Assembly (NCBI GenBank): GCA_949318235.1
Contig: OX439134.1
Location: 19,697,170-19,761,169 of the forward strand
Source: Ecdyonurus torrentis
Lineage: Eukaryota; Arthropoda; Insecta; Ephemeroptera; Heptageniidae
DNA length: 64,000 bases
Reading direction: 5' to 3'
Under the pieces are notes generated by a model, which had not been told where the DNA came from, searched no databases, and was given only the letters and a program-made list of their open reading frames with translations. The translations under genes were made by a program, and so were the position numbers. Position 1 is the first letter of the stretch. Each line of letters opens with the position of its first letter. This document shows positions 1 to 11,010 of the stretch, one piece after another.

Positions 1-98
1 GCACATGACGTAAAAATTAATTCACTTGGCCGCCATACTGGAGAAATAAATAACATTGCTACGCATAGGACAAACTTCATTGTTTTTGCTATTTTTCT
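1..98. repeat. Tail of an S unit (truncated by window edge)
   Basis: The first 98 bases match the end of S2 and S5 (from 26356 and 57681) and form the left half of a TATA-flanked miniature element. Similarity to the S1 form of that element stops after CTATTTTTCT, where unit L begins. An S unit therefore lies upstream of the window. Confidence 0.8.
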
Positions 99-132
99 AT
101 ATAATAATAGAAATAAATAATATAATAAAATA

Positions 133-349
133 ATATCGAGGGCTACGCGGCATTTCAGTACTATAGTGCAATCTCCGCCGATGCATTTTTGGCCATGTGC
201 ATTCTCCGCGCTCACCTTTTTTGAAACATCTTTTATACGCTTAGCCTGTACAGATATGCCATTAGTAGGCGTGGAGTAGATTGCACATTTGCCAAAATTG
301 CACCCGCGAAGATTGCACAAGTACCGAAATGCCGCGTAGCCCTTGATAT
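133..349. mobile_element. Miniature inverted-repeat element, ATATCRAGGGCTACGCGGC termini (L1 copy)
   Basis: The ends are inverted copies: ATATCGAGGGCTACGCGG on the left and the complement of ATATCAAGGGCTACGCGG on the right, with similarity running about 50 bases inward. No transposase ORF fits in 217 bp, so this is a non-autonomous element. No clear target duplication is seen. It sits just inside the S-to-L joint. The antisense ORF crossing it is an accident of the repeat. Confidence 0.8.
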
Positions 350-835
350 GCACTGATATTGATGCTCCTCCTGAATAAAACTGACCAAAGCGTTAATCTC
401 TCCAAATGATAAATATATGGGGAAACTTTAACGCAAGCGGTCACATTTATTTGGGAGGAGTGGTATACTAAAACCTAGCTGGCTTTATCTTATACTTTCA
501 TCTGTATTATTATATCATTTACTTGAGTGTTGAGTGATCAAGCTTAACATTATATATTGATGTGGTTACTTGGTGTAGTTATAAATAATGACAGCACAAC
601 TTCCTTGGATATGATATACTCAGCTGGCTTGGTGTCTAGTAGTTGTGTGCATATTTATAACTACCTGCCTATTTATTCTATAGGAACAGGTCATATACTT
701 TACTAAATACTGAATTAAACAGTGTTTTTCCCCTTTTAGATTATACTTTATTTTCTCATGTGCCGTAGTCTCAAATATAATATAAGAATTTTACATAAAT
801 GGTATAAACCGAATTGCTTTGTTTCTTAATTGCAG

Positions 836-929
836 AGTAATTATCAGTATTACAAACGTGAAGTTGCTCGCCTTGCGCCCGTATGCACTGCAGAAGTGTT
901 CAATTCTCGCCACGCGCGTGTACGCACGG
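836..929 (+). CDS. Exon A (internal, 94 bp), L1 copy; unrecognised protein
   Basis: A pyrimidine-rich tract ending TTTCTTAATTGCAG precedes the exon and a good donor (GGTAAGG) follows it. In between is GC-richer sequence with one convincing frame: phase 0 at the start, 31 codons, phase 1 at the end (last base G). The peptide begins SNYQYYKREVARLAPVC and ends FNSRHARVRT; it is basic, with one Cys. I do not recognise the family. A second frame is also open but gives a less protein-like peptide. Because it ends in phase 1 it can join exon C, 226 bases downstream, or the exon B copies in the next S units, both in frame. The upstream exon that should end in phase 0 was not identified. The sequence is identical in L2 and deleted in L3. 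It could also belong to a dead gene fragment carried by the repeat. Confidence 0.5.
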
Positions 930-1155
930 GTAAGGCTTATTACTGCCTGGTGCAATTGCGCACAAGAGGTACCGATTCTCTAGATCAACCTACATTAATC
1001 TCAGTGGTTACACCGCAAGTGCACTCTCAGACACTGGGCTGCCTTTGGTAGGAAGCCGCTCTCTGTCAGATAAGACAAGCCACCGTTGCCGGTGGCTGGG
1101 AGAGTGAAGTTTAGTTCGTTTTACCGAGTTCTCTACACCTCGTTTTTTCCCTCAG

Positions 1156-1247
1156 CAGAGGAGAATATTCCTAAGCGCAAGCGCGCCATCTACTTTGGAG
1201 ATGGAGGGAATAATACTTACTTTTCTCCTCTTTCGCTGCAATACTGA
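1156..1247 (+). CDS. Exon C (candidate terminal exon), L1 copy
   Basis: A strong acceptor (CGTTTTTTCCCTCAG) is followed by a frame that continues exon A in phase 1: G plus CA gives Ala, then EENIPKRKRAIYFGDGG and on to LSLQY and a TGA stop. The peptide is lysine/arginine-rich at its start and ends with a short hydrophobic tail. No donor precedes the stop, so it would be the last coding exon of an A-C transcript. Its first residues (AEEN) echo those of exon B (DEEK), so B and C may be alternatives after exon A. Against this, the opposite strand at 1221-1254 also looks like an exon, and no poly(A) signal placement could be confirmed. Family not recognised. Confidence 0.35.
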
Positions 1248-1254
1248 ACACCTT
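1221..1254 (-). CDS. Alternative antisense micro-exon overlapping exon C (L1)
   Basis: On the minus strand a T-rich tract ending GCATTGCTCAG precedes 34 bases reading KVFSIAAKEEK (phase 0 to 1), followed by a near-ideal donor AAAAGTAAGTATT. This competes with the plus-strand exon C. It may be chance, or a second gene on the other strand. The L2 counterpart is 27578-27611. Confidence 0.2.
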
Positions 1255-1816
1255 CTGAGCAATGCGAAGTATGCAAATAACAAAGCAAACAAATATTTTC
1301 TTACCAAATAACTGTTGAGTACAAATAAAATAATATACATATTCTGCCCAAAACCCAAATTCAATATTAAAATGATTATGAATGCTAAAATAAATATATA
1401 AAAACTTTACCTTCAAACCATAGTAAAACACTATCTCAGTCGTAACTATTACGTAATATATAAATCGCAATCTACATACGCAAATCCGTTCATTATAATA
1501 CCTAACTTTGCTGCATACGCCGTAGTGGGTTAATTAATGAAGTACGGTATATTAACGTAGCGTGCAAAATGATAAAGTATCATTTTGCGATGTTATTTTA
1601 CTTGAAACTTCATATTTGCGAAGTTTGACCAAACACATGTAAAAACAATATTGTTTTTATAGCTCCTGTAAGTTTACTGTATTCTTAACAGTCAATATAT
1701 AAAACCGTCAACTTCAAACCAACCCTAAATAAATGCTTAGCAAAGCGGTGCATTTCATAGTGTTTTGGAAATCATGACTGAATAAACAATAAAAATTATG
1801 TTGCATGCCTTTTTTT

Positions 1817-1875
1817 TCTTCTTCTTCTTCTTCTTCTTCTTCTTCTTCTTCTTCTTCTTCTTCTTCTTCTTCTTC
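1817..1875. repeat. (TTC)n microsatellite, L1
   Basis: About 20 TTC repeats. The same locus has about 25 repeats in L2 (28170-28246) and about 47 in L3 (58314-58455), so the tract is unstable between copies. Confidence 0.97.
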
Positions 1876-2597
1876 AAAATTATAAAAATAGTAATAAGAT
1901 TTTTAGTGATATTTAATTTGAAGTTATATATGTCTACTAAAGTCTCTCTGATGAGATTTATCAATGGTGTATGAAATCAATTATTATTATTATTATTATT
2001 ATTTTAATCGTGTAAAAAAAGCATTATTATAGTTTTCTCTGCAGAGTAGAATTTTAATAGCTGCATAAAAAGTTTATAATTTGTTCTAATTTATCAACTT
2101 AGAAATACATGTTCTGTTCTATAGAGCACATCTTTCAGATTTGTAATTAAGATGTCAAATTTACACTTCAGGAAAATAAGGGGAAAAACATAAGCATTTT
2201 AATATCACAAAACACTTTTAGTTTAAACATTAGTTGGGCTCAAAACTCAATCGTAGCTCCATAGAAGTGTTCAAAAAATTTCACAGAAAATCCGCACAAT
2301 ATTTGCATACTAACTTTGGTCTGTTTCTGTTGTCAGAAATAGAAATATTAAAATGCAAGTTAATACTTTACAGTATTTACATACTCTCTTGTGATGGTGC
2401 TACATTGTGGCAAAAATTGTCATCAGTTTTGTGTGGATCCCATTTTTTGTTTAATGCATTAAAAAAAGAATTATTATTAGGCCTATTATTATTATTTTCA
2501 TATGTGTTATCTATGCATTGCTTTGAGTTGTGCAAAATGTGTTTTAAAACAAAGTTATTCCGCTGTATGCAACTAAAAATAGTCTATCAATTATTCC

Positions 2598-2737
2598 CAT
2601 ATGGATCCATGTTTCGATCCCATGGATATTTAGTGTTTCCCCACGTGGATTTCATTTCTATTCATAGGAAACTGAATGTTTTTTCACATGGATAGTATGA
2701 TATATCCATGGGGAATATATTGAATTCCCCATGGATA
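2598..2737. repeat. Cluster of CCATGGAT-like motifs ending in a perfect hairpin
   Basis: Six related motifs (CATATGGATCC, CCCATGGATA, CCACGTGGATT, CACATGGATAG, TATCCATGGGG, CCCCATGGATA) occur in 140 bases. The last two form a perfect inverted repeat, TATCCATGGGGAAT at 2703-2716 against its complement at 2724-2737 with a 7-base loop. It is present in L2 and L3 too. Function unknown. Confidence 0.7.
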
Positions 2738-2865
2738 CTGCAGTTTTGCTTGGGAATTGTTGTGGGAAGTCTACTGCGGCTTTACTATATCTTGTAAAAT
2801 ATAGTAACTTTGCTGTACAACATAGCTACAACACAGTTTTTTTTTATGGTTAAATGTGAGTTAAA

Positions 2866-2975
2866 GCCATAGACCATATAAAAAAACATGTGCTTTTTAA
2901 TGAATAAACACAAAATGGGATCTTCAAAACCGATGTCAATTTTTACCAGAATGTTAATGTAGCCCCACAAGAGAG
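2866..2975. repeat. Dispersed 110-bp repeat, copy a (L1)
   Basis: GCCATAGACC... through GTAGCCCCACAAGAG matches 14106-14216 of the same unit with a few differences. Homologues are at 29240-29349 and 59446-59555. Type of element unknown; no terminal repeats seen. Confidence 0.8.
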
Positions 2976-3956
2976 TGTGAAAAAACTGTAAACTATGCAA
3001 TTTGTGTGAAAATTCATGTTTATGACATCAGAAATATGCAAAAATTAGTATTAACATGTTGTGCGGGTTGCATAAATCGAATTTTCTGATCACTGCTACG
3101 GGGCTACTGTTGGGTTTTGAGACAAATTAATGTTATTTATGTAAATCCCATCAAGTGTTTTGTGATATAAATGCTTATGTTTTTCTTTGTGATCTATTCC
3201 TTTAATCCTATTTTATTTAAATTATACATTGATTTTTATTCCATTGATAAATCTCATCAATATTTGAGAATTGACAGAAAGCTGTATATGTACCAATTAA
3301 AAAAAAAGTGATAAGTATTAAAAATATATTTTTATATTGCATGTATACAATATTGGTGATAGTAGATTAGAGAAATATATTAAACATTATACAATATACT
3401 ACTTTCAAAATTATCACATTCATTTGTTATTATATTTTATTATTATTTGTTATTAAAAAAAAAAAACAATGAATTAAATTAATGTTTTGAAAGTGATATA
3501 TTGTTTTGATGTTACTGCAGATGATGTTTAATAAAAATATGATATTTACAAAAAAAAAAAATGAATTTTCTTATTATTGTACCCATTTCTGTTGTCACAA
3601 ATAAGTAGCTCAATTATAAAGGTTCTGGTTTAATTGATGGTGAAGGTCAATGTTAGTATTGTAGTAAATGGTTTATTATATAGTAGAGTGTAGATCCAAT
3701 TTTTTTTTTTTTGTGTGTGTAGTTATTATTTTTTAAATTTCTCATTCTTTTTTCTTCTCTGTGATTTTTTCCTTTTCTTCACAAAACTTTACCCTTTTTT
3801 TACAGAATTATTATTATTATTATTTTTACAATGTGTTAATGACGTTTACAGTAAGGAGCGACATACTTGCCTCAAGTATTATTATAACCCATGAATTAAT
3901 GGTTGATCCATGTTTGACTGTTCATCTACGTGTGTGTGTCCATACACACACACACA

Positions 3957-4330
3957 ATTAACACCATGTACCGTACCTTTACATGTCTTCCAACTCTTGG
4001 CTGATTTTTTTAGACACGCTGTTTTAAATTTCCCTCTCTAGGGAACACTTGTGATACGCGTGGGGGCAATTTGAACTATTATATGATAAGGATTGATGAG
4101 GCTGACTAAAGGTCAGAAACGATATAATGTATGACGTAAACAGAGATAACCACTCAGAATTCTTGCGCTCAGGTGACAACAAGACCTCAAACCTTTGTAA
4201 AGCAGTATTTGTAATATAGTAGTTTTGGCTGCCAATCGCGGCGCTATAGAATGTAAAAGCTTGAATCATGCTTGTCTACAAATTTAATTTATACAGGGAG
4301 TTGGAAGATATGTAAGGGACATTGAATTAA
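3957..4330. mobile_element. Diverged miniature inverted-repeat element (L1)
   Basis: The left end (ATTAACACCATGTACC... ...GTCTTCCAACTC) and the right end (GAGTTGGAAGATATGTAAGG ... ATTGAATTAA) are imperfect inverted repeats of about 40 bases. The interior is GC-richer than the surroundings and has no credible ORF. Copies are at 30331-30704 and 60537-60910. Confidence 0.6.
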
Positions 4331-4854
4331 CACACAATGTTTTTCCCAAGATGGGCATATTTACACAAACATATGTACTCTAGAGTGCAGAGTATTATGA
4401 TAAATAATATCGTCTTACAAGAAATTTATTATATTTTTAAAAATTATGATGTGTTTTTTGGTTGGGTAAATTTTTTTATGGTATAGTAAAGTTTTTTTTA
4501 CAGTCATAGTAGTGTATGATGTTTAGTTAACAGGATAAAGCATAAAATGTAAAATTCAATTTACATTCAATTGCGTTAAGTATCAATATTTTGTTCGATT
4601 TATATTTATTGGGTGATTGTTTTAGTATGGCGTATAAACTTTTTTCTTCATCGTATTTATTGACACTATTTTGGTATCATATATTGATTTTTTATAACGT
4701 AGATTGATACACTAGAAAATAGAATTTAAAATAGTTACATAAATATTCATTATTTTTGTAGTTTTTTTGTTGCTATTTTTATATTTATGAACTTGCAAAA
4801 TTTTTAAAAAAATTTGCAATAGATAATTCCGTTCTCTCTGACACATAGTTTTAG

Positions 4855-4893
<39 letters not shown>

Positions 4894-5059
4894 TATTAAA
4901 GATGAGCCTCCGAGGATACACACATGGCGTTTGGACGAAATGAGAGCTTTTTATCACACTGCGTATCTTAAACACACATACAGGACTGACCTATCTTGCA
5001 GGTAAAAATTCGGACTGAGCATGCGAGAGAAAGGATCACAAAATGATAGGGACTCTATA

Positions 5060-5356
5060 GGGTGTATGCATTTATGTTAAAGTCGACGCCATGTTGGATA
5101 ACTCAATAACATGGGTGGCATAGGAAAATAACTCATTTTGCCAGTTTAAAACCATTATGCAATATCTTTGAGAACATTGATGTTGTAAATATGTTGAATT
5201 AGTATCTCAAGTATGTCAGAAAAATAACAATAACAAATTAACCGATTTCCCAAAGAAAATTGATTTCAATAAAGTTTGTCCTATGCTGAGCAATGTAATT
5301 CACTACTCCAGTATGGCCTCCAAGTGCATTAAATATGACTTCATCCGCATACACCC
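5060..5356. mobile_element. TATA-flanked miniature element (family T1), L1 copy
   Basis: The termini GGGTGTATGC and GCATACACCC are inverted repeats flanked by TATA on the left and TACA on the right, suggesting a 4-bp target duplication. Subterminal parts carry the family's shared words (GTCGACGCCATGTTGG; TTTGTCCTATGCTGAGCAAT). No ORF of note. Homologues: L2 31419-31708 and L3 61640-61936. Confidence 0.8.
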
Positions 5357-5417
5357 TACAGGGATCTCCAGATCTCCAGTCGCTAGGAAAAAAAATTATA
5401 CGTATCAATGCATCATG

Positions 5418-5459
<42 letters not shown>

Positions 5460-5871
5460 TCTCCGATTTATAACCTAATACTTCTGCTGGTAATACTTAT
5501 GAAATGAAACCTTTTGTTTCTTCATTTTATTATTTTTAATGTGATTTATTATTATTGAAATGTGAGTGTATAAAACTATAAATTATAGAAATCTTATTCC
5601 GGGTTACGTTTCAGTTTTTTCTCTTTTTTTGCCATCATCGGTAATTCACCACAGCTTTTTTATTTTTATTATTTATAGGTGTAAAAACTTGTGTTAATTT
5701 ATACGTTTTTCCTCCATAAATGTAAAAAATATAAAAATAGTAATTAAAAAAAAAAAAAAAAAAAAAAAATGCATGTCCTAAAACATGAAATTATAATAAA
5801 ACAGAAAATATAATGGATGGCAGTACTCTTTGTTTAAAAATAATATGCACATTTTTTTTTTTTTTACTTCA

Positions 5872-6179
5872 AGGCGTAGAACACCTTGAACAAAAAAGTT
5901 GCGTAATATCCTAACAAACCTGAAAATTAACGTTGATTTGGCCGGAGTCATTGATTTCTAATTTATTTTCCATTCACAAAATGCCACTGCCGGTCACTGA
6001 CGTCACAGCTCGCGTGGTCCACGTGCGTGTCAACCGGGTGAGCTGTGACGTCAGTGACCGGCAGTGGCATTTTGTGAATGGAAAATAAATTAAAAATCAA
6101 TGACTCCGGCCAAATCAACGTTAAATTTCAGGTTTATTAGGATATTACGCAACTTTTTTGTTCAAGGTGTTCTACGCCT
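5872..6179. mobile_element. 308-bp near-perfect palindromic element with TTCA duplication, L1 copy
   Basis: The element runs from AGGCGTAGAACACCTTG to the complementary end CAAGGTGTTCTACGCCT; the arms of about 140 bases are almost perfect inverted copies around a loop of about 30 bases. TTCA precedes (5868-5871) and follows (6180-6183) it. L2 has the intact empty site ACTTCAGAG near 32220, which proves insertion. Each arm contains TGACGTCA, and the loop has CACGTG. No coding capacity, so it was mobilised in trans. Superfamily not assigned. Confidence 0.92.
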
Positions 6180-6870
6180 TTCAGAGTTTGTAAAGGCAAA
6201 AGCCCGGCATATTATTACTTTGTGTCAAACACTGGAAATGCTTTTTAGAGTATTACTTGATCCTTGATGGTTTAAGAAATAAGGAAGCATACTTATTGTA
6301 TGATTGCAGGGCGGGTACTTAATTTTTATAGGTAAGTGTTCTTGTTTTGCACCAAGGATGAATCTTAAAATAAGGCAGACAGTACGCAAATAGCCAAAAA
6401 ATGTGAGTTTAACAATCTGCATGGTAATCCGCTTATTTAAGTCTGTTTACTCCATAATAAATAAATTGCAAAAACAGCGTGTAGGTTTTTTTAAAATTTA
6501 TTTTATTATTTATTTGTATCTTCAAAACTTAAGTCGGATGCATATAAAGTATGAACAATTTCAACTCCTTGAATTTTAAGGAAGATTTTAGTACTATTTC
6601 ACTTTTACGACTTAGGTTTTAGAGCGATATATATATATATGACTTATTTAATATCTTAAAAATTCGGTCATTTTTTATAAAACAAAAAAGGACCGCGGCC
6701 AGATAGCGAAATCTCAATACAAATTAAACTTGATAAAATTGTTATTTCAATAGTTTTTATATTTATGAAATTGTAGCTTGAAAACTAAGATACGCGCCTA
6801 TATGTTGTTTGTTTTGTAGATTTCGTTCAAGTATTTGAGCAATGGAGATTATCAGTTTAGCATGTATTGT

Positions 6871-7050
6871 GGGGAAGCTAAGGCTCCCCTAACTTAACAT
6901 TACGCTTATAAGGAAAAACTGTTTGTTTTTATTTATTTATTTGTTGTTTTATTTTTTATTTTTTACGATTTTTGAGGAAACCGCCGATTTCGGAGAAATT
7001 TCATTGAGAAATACTAGAGATACTTTTACGTATATTTTAAAATGGAAATT
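6871..7050. repeat. Dispersed repeat with GGGGAAGCTAAGGCTCCCC start, copy a
   Basis: Shares with 15082-15235 the blocks CCCCTAA..TTAACATTACGCT..AGGAAAAAC, TTTTACGA and CCGATT(T/C)CGGAGA in the same order. The start can fold into a short hairpin. Homologues lie in L2 (from 32954) and L3 (from 63455). Confidence 0.55.
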
Positions 7051-7174
7051 TTTAAAGTATTTTTGAGGCTGATGTGATAACTTCCATTCGCTGTACTATA
7101 CCAAATTAAAAATAATAATAAAAATAGTGTGCACTGCTTGCCTTCTTTAATAGAATGCCATGGTTGAACCTATA

Positions 7175-7360
7175 GGGTGGTTTCATTCATGTTAAATTCA
7201 ATGCCATGGTTGAGCGATAAATAACATGGGCCAGTATGGAATAGTAATAATAAATAGCTAATTTTCCAAAGAAAATGTCCCAAAACTACGTTTGTCCTAT
7301 GCTGAGCAATGTTATTCGAGCATCGAAATGCATTCAGAATGACGTCATGCACACACACCC
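7175..7360. mobile_element. TATA-flanked miniature element (family T1), second L1 locus
   Basis: GGGTGGTTTCATTC on the left and CATGCACACACACCC on the right, each flanked by TATA (7171-7174, 7361-7364). It carries the family words CCATGGTTGAGC..ATAACATGG and TTTGTCCTATGCTGAGCAAT. Copies: L2 33258-33443 and L3 63759-63944, all 186 bases. Confidence 0.8.
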
Positions 7361-8795
7361 TATACATTGCGAGGTCATAATGTTCAATCATTGTAGTAAA
7401 AAATGAAATTGTATTGGCTATAATGGCCATTCAATGCAATCAGATGGAGATTTCAGTTGACGCAAAACTCTATCTAAATACAATACATGTTATTCCCATA
7501 GGCCAATAGAATTTCATTTTTTATTGCAATGACCGTACTATACATGCAATTTATATGCAATTCAAAATAGGCTTTATTGCAATAAAACACATTACATAAA
7601 TTACATATGTTTGGGTTTAAGTAATACAACTTTATAACCAAATCAGCCAAAGGGGAAAAGATATTTCGTTATATATATTTTATCATTTACTAATATTAAT
7701 ACATATATAGATATATAGTTATTACATGCAACTTATTATTAAATACTATATATAATGCAGTATAAAACATAAACAATCATATCTCTTTCTTTCTTTCTTT
7801 TTTTTTCTTTCTTTCTTTCTTTTTTTTTTTTGTAATGAAATATGATATTTTATTTTAAACTCTAAATTATAAAGGGGAGACGATTAGTTACACATACTTT
7901 GAGTGAAAAATAAATTCACCCCAATTTCTTACGTGCTAAAACACACATTACATTAAAATAAAAAACACACAATACAAATCTCCGTATTTTATCGCCTGCA
8001 CTTTGTGTAGGTATGCAACCTGTTGATCATATATGTCGTCAAGGTTGCATAAATATATTCTCGCCAGGAGACATCAGTTCTCGGAAAAAAAAAAGTTTAT
8101 AGAGATTAGGCACCTATGATATGAAATATATTAATTGTACGTCAAAACATTCGTGTTGATTAACTATACAGCTCGTTCTATAAACTACACACAAATATTA
8201 AGCCAGCTTTGAAAATGTTCCTTTGTTATAAATAGCTGTTATGTCGTCGTTACCTGTTTGCTACGTTTATACAAATGGTCAATCATTGCTATTTCTTCTT
8301 TCAGAAATTTGAACTTGATAATAATGAAAGAAACTCCCCCCCCCCCCAAAAAAAAATTACCAATCTCAATATGCGACTCACTTTTGTTGGTCAGCCAATC
8401 ACTGTTATTGAGATTTACTTTACTTTACAGAACTAGCTTAAATATTCAAACTGGTAGTGGCTATATAGAATGTCATTCTATATAAGAATGGTGAGTACCA
8501 GTATTGATATATGGTCAATATGATATGCATCAATTATGCATGCTGTAAGGTGCAATTGCATTCATCTAAATGTCGATGCCATGTGAGAGCAGAGCTGGGT
8601 ATGCGAAGTGACAAATCTTTACGCTTGAAAAATACTTAGCAATATTTTTTGAAAGCATTGTGATATGCTGTTATATATACGTACATCTTCTTCAGTCCAC
8701 GACTTTTTTGAAAAATTATTTCATTGTCTTATATTTTAACCACGTTTTTGTGTGGCTCAGAATGAAAAAAAAAAAAAAAGTCTTTATCCAAAAGA

Positions 8796-8990
8796 TTTTC
8801 TTACTTTGTTGATGTACTCTATATATCCACTCTAGAATGCTCAAAATAGCTTTTAAAAACGCGTAAATTCATTGAGGGAGTTTTTTTCTGGTCTATTTTT
8901 TAATTTTTATCTCAGTTTGTTCGATTTTTTTAAAAATTTTTTATTGAATTATCTGATGTTTACTGTATTGTATACTGGGACTGAAGAGGA
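8796..8990. repeat. Diverged 195-bp repeat, copy a (L1)
   Basis: Runs from TTTTCTTACTTT to GGGACTGAAGAGGA and aligns with 11011-11204 through shared words (TGCTCAAAATAGCT, AAAAACGCG, ACTGAAGAGGA). L2 homologues: 34863-35057 and 37104-37297. Probably an old transposon fragment; type unknown. Confidence 0.7.
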
Positions 8991-9025
8991 TAGGGTTGAA
9001 TTAGATTTTAAAATATTTGCGTGGG

Positions 9026-9061
<36 letters not shown>

Positions 9062-9165
9062 AAAAGAAAAAGGCCAAAAAAAAATCGGCGTTTGTCCTAT
9101 TCTGAGCAATGTTATATATTGATCCAGTATGACGCCGAAGCGAATTCCCGAGCTTTTTTCACACT
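9026..9165. mobile_element. Partial family T1 element with poly-T interior (L1)
   Basis: After a poly-T of about 33 bases the sequence reads GTTTGTCCTATTCTGAGCAA then GATCCAGTATGACGCCG, the subterminal words of family T1, but I find no GCATACACCC end. The L2 homologue near 35094-35210 has a much shorter poly-T. Likely a decayed or truncated copy. Confidence 0.5.
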
Positions 9166-9399
9166 CTTGAGTCAGATTTCAGAAAATTTTATTTATTTAT
9201 AAATTATAACATATAATATGTATCTTTTATAGTTTTTATTTAATATTAATTATAGACTGCGTATAAAAACATACAGCTATATTTATTCAAATGCAAAATA
9301 AATATCGTAAATTTTTTTATCCATTTTAATATGTACATTACGTGTCATGTTACATCAAAAAGTACGTTACATTTCATGTATACGTATAGCACTATATAA

Positions 9400-9760
9400 C
9401 TACGACAGCTCTGCACTCTCTGCTCTGCGCTCTGCGTGTATAACTGTGTACTACTCACCAAGTATTAGGTTCGAGCCACTTGCTGCATGAGTGCGTATGT
9501 GAAGTGTGAGAGCACAACAAACAACATGTTGCACACGATGCAAGTTTTAATGCATTCGATGTGACGACGCACAGCATATTCGGAAGGTGCATGATTGATG
9601 TTATTGTACCGTCTAGCCTGCTAGAGTTTCCACGGTTTCTCTAGGCTATCATGGTGATGAGGCCGTGGTAGACTCGGTGTGTGCAGTTTCCAATGTACGG
9701 TGTACCTATCAATAAGACAATGTCTTGACGGGACTGTGGAAAAAGTGTAGCACAATAACA
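9400..9760. other. GC-richer non-coding patch (L1)
   Basis: This stretch is visibly richer in G and C than its surroundings (CTCTGCACTCTCTGCTCTGC near 9411, TGAGGCCGTGGTAGACTCGG near 9658). All frames are broken and I see no splice-flanked exon. L2 lacks a 7-base piece (GGTGTAC type duplication near 9700). Could be an eroded exon cluster or repeat. Confidence 0.3.
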
Positions 9761-10489
9761 CAATATGGCCACACAAGAAAAAAAAAAAAAAAAACTGCTT
9801 CTAGATCTGGTAAAGACTACTTTGTAGCAAAAATTTGATCGTATAGATAGGTTTAAAGTACTTATGGTAGAGTATAGATTGCTATATACACAATAGTCGA
9901 TCCAAAAGTATTGTTAATATTTTGACCAACGATTTAAAATTGATTTTTTTTATTAATTTTTAGTGTTTATATAATAGTATGGAGGCTACTACTAAAATAA
10001 AGTCTATTGACTTTTCGTGAAAAAAAGCACCAGATTTGTTTTAGAAATTATAAAATTTTGTTTACACGGGTAATTAATTTTAAGTTACATGCACATAAAG
10101 AGCATAAATTATGTATTTTATGCTGCATTTAATATGTCAGCATAAATAATTCTTTAAAATAGAACAATGAAAATTTATTATATTGTACAAAATAATATAT
10201 TTACATTATGCTATGTAAAATATTTATTATAATTTATAGTATACTGTAGATAGTGCACAATTGTGCTGAAAATGAGCTATAGCATAATTATTACGTTTTA
10301 TTATTATTATTTTTTTTTATGTCTATACAGACTTTTTACTAAAAAATTGATATCTACTGTATATTGGCATATGGCCATAAAATGCAATCAGAAATCAGAT
10401 GGAGATTTAAATTGACGCAAAACTCATTTAAAGATACATGACTGTTAATAATATAATTATATATATATAATTGATATATTAGATATAAT

Positions 10490-10495
<6 letters not shown>

Positions 10496-10530
<35 letters not shown>
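10496..10530. repeat. (TA)n microsatellite, L1
   Basis: About 17 TA repeats; the L2 homologue at 36552-36624 is about twice as long. Confidence 0.95.
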
Positions 10531-10533
<3 letters not shown>

Positions 10534-10647
10534 ATTATTTTTAGTAAAAATACTACGAGCATCGTTCTTTGTGATGCATATTATATTTACAACATATATT
10601 ATACAATATTATATAATATTATTATTGACACGTTACACGTACAGTAG

Positions 10648-10786
10648 CTGTCCATGGACCACTTGCAATGAAATGTTTTTAATTGTTGCAAACGTGTAAG
10701 TTTAAACGATTTTTCCATAAGAAATGCACTGAGAATTTTTAAATTTATTTTAAAAAGTTCGTTCATTGCAAGTGGTTCATAGACAG
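10648..10786. mobile_element. 139-bp miniature inverted-repeat element (L1)
   Basis: CTGTCCATGGACCACTTGCA at the left is matched by the complement at the right (TGCAAGTGGTTCATAGACAG), about 25 bases of inverted repeat. Its terminal word GCAAGTGGTCCAT recurs alone near 15366. The L2 copy is at about 36739-36877. Confidence 0.7.
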
Positions 10787-11010
10787 GGATAAATAGGATT
10801 TTATGGAAATAAAACGTTTATAACACTTCCTATATTTTGAAAAATGTCAGATCCATAATATGAAACTGTCCATCAGTAGGTCGCGGCCACTCACGGGCAG
10901 TCGTGAGCTAACTGGCGATCTACTGGACTGGAAAAAGTAGCTATGTAACTATATGACAAAAATATGCCTCTTTTGTCGATTTTTTTTTTTTTTTTTTTTT
11001 TTTTGTTGCT

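Noticed and set aside
262..444. Antisense 60-codon ORF conserved in L1, L2 and L3
   Set aside because: It overlaps the right terminal repeat of a miniature element, and conservation is explained by recent duplication of the whole unit.
830..1051. A 73-codon ORF as a complete gene
   Set aside because: The ATG-like start lies in or before the acceptor tract and the second half runs past a good donor; only exon A is supported.
2234..2695. 153-codon ORF in L1 and L3
   Set aside because: Broken in L2 by a 4-base insertion, low-complexity composition, no acceptor/donor pattern and no recognisable domain.
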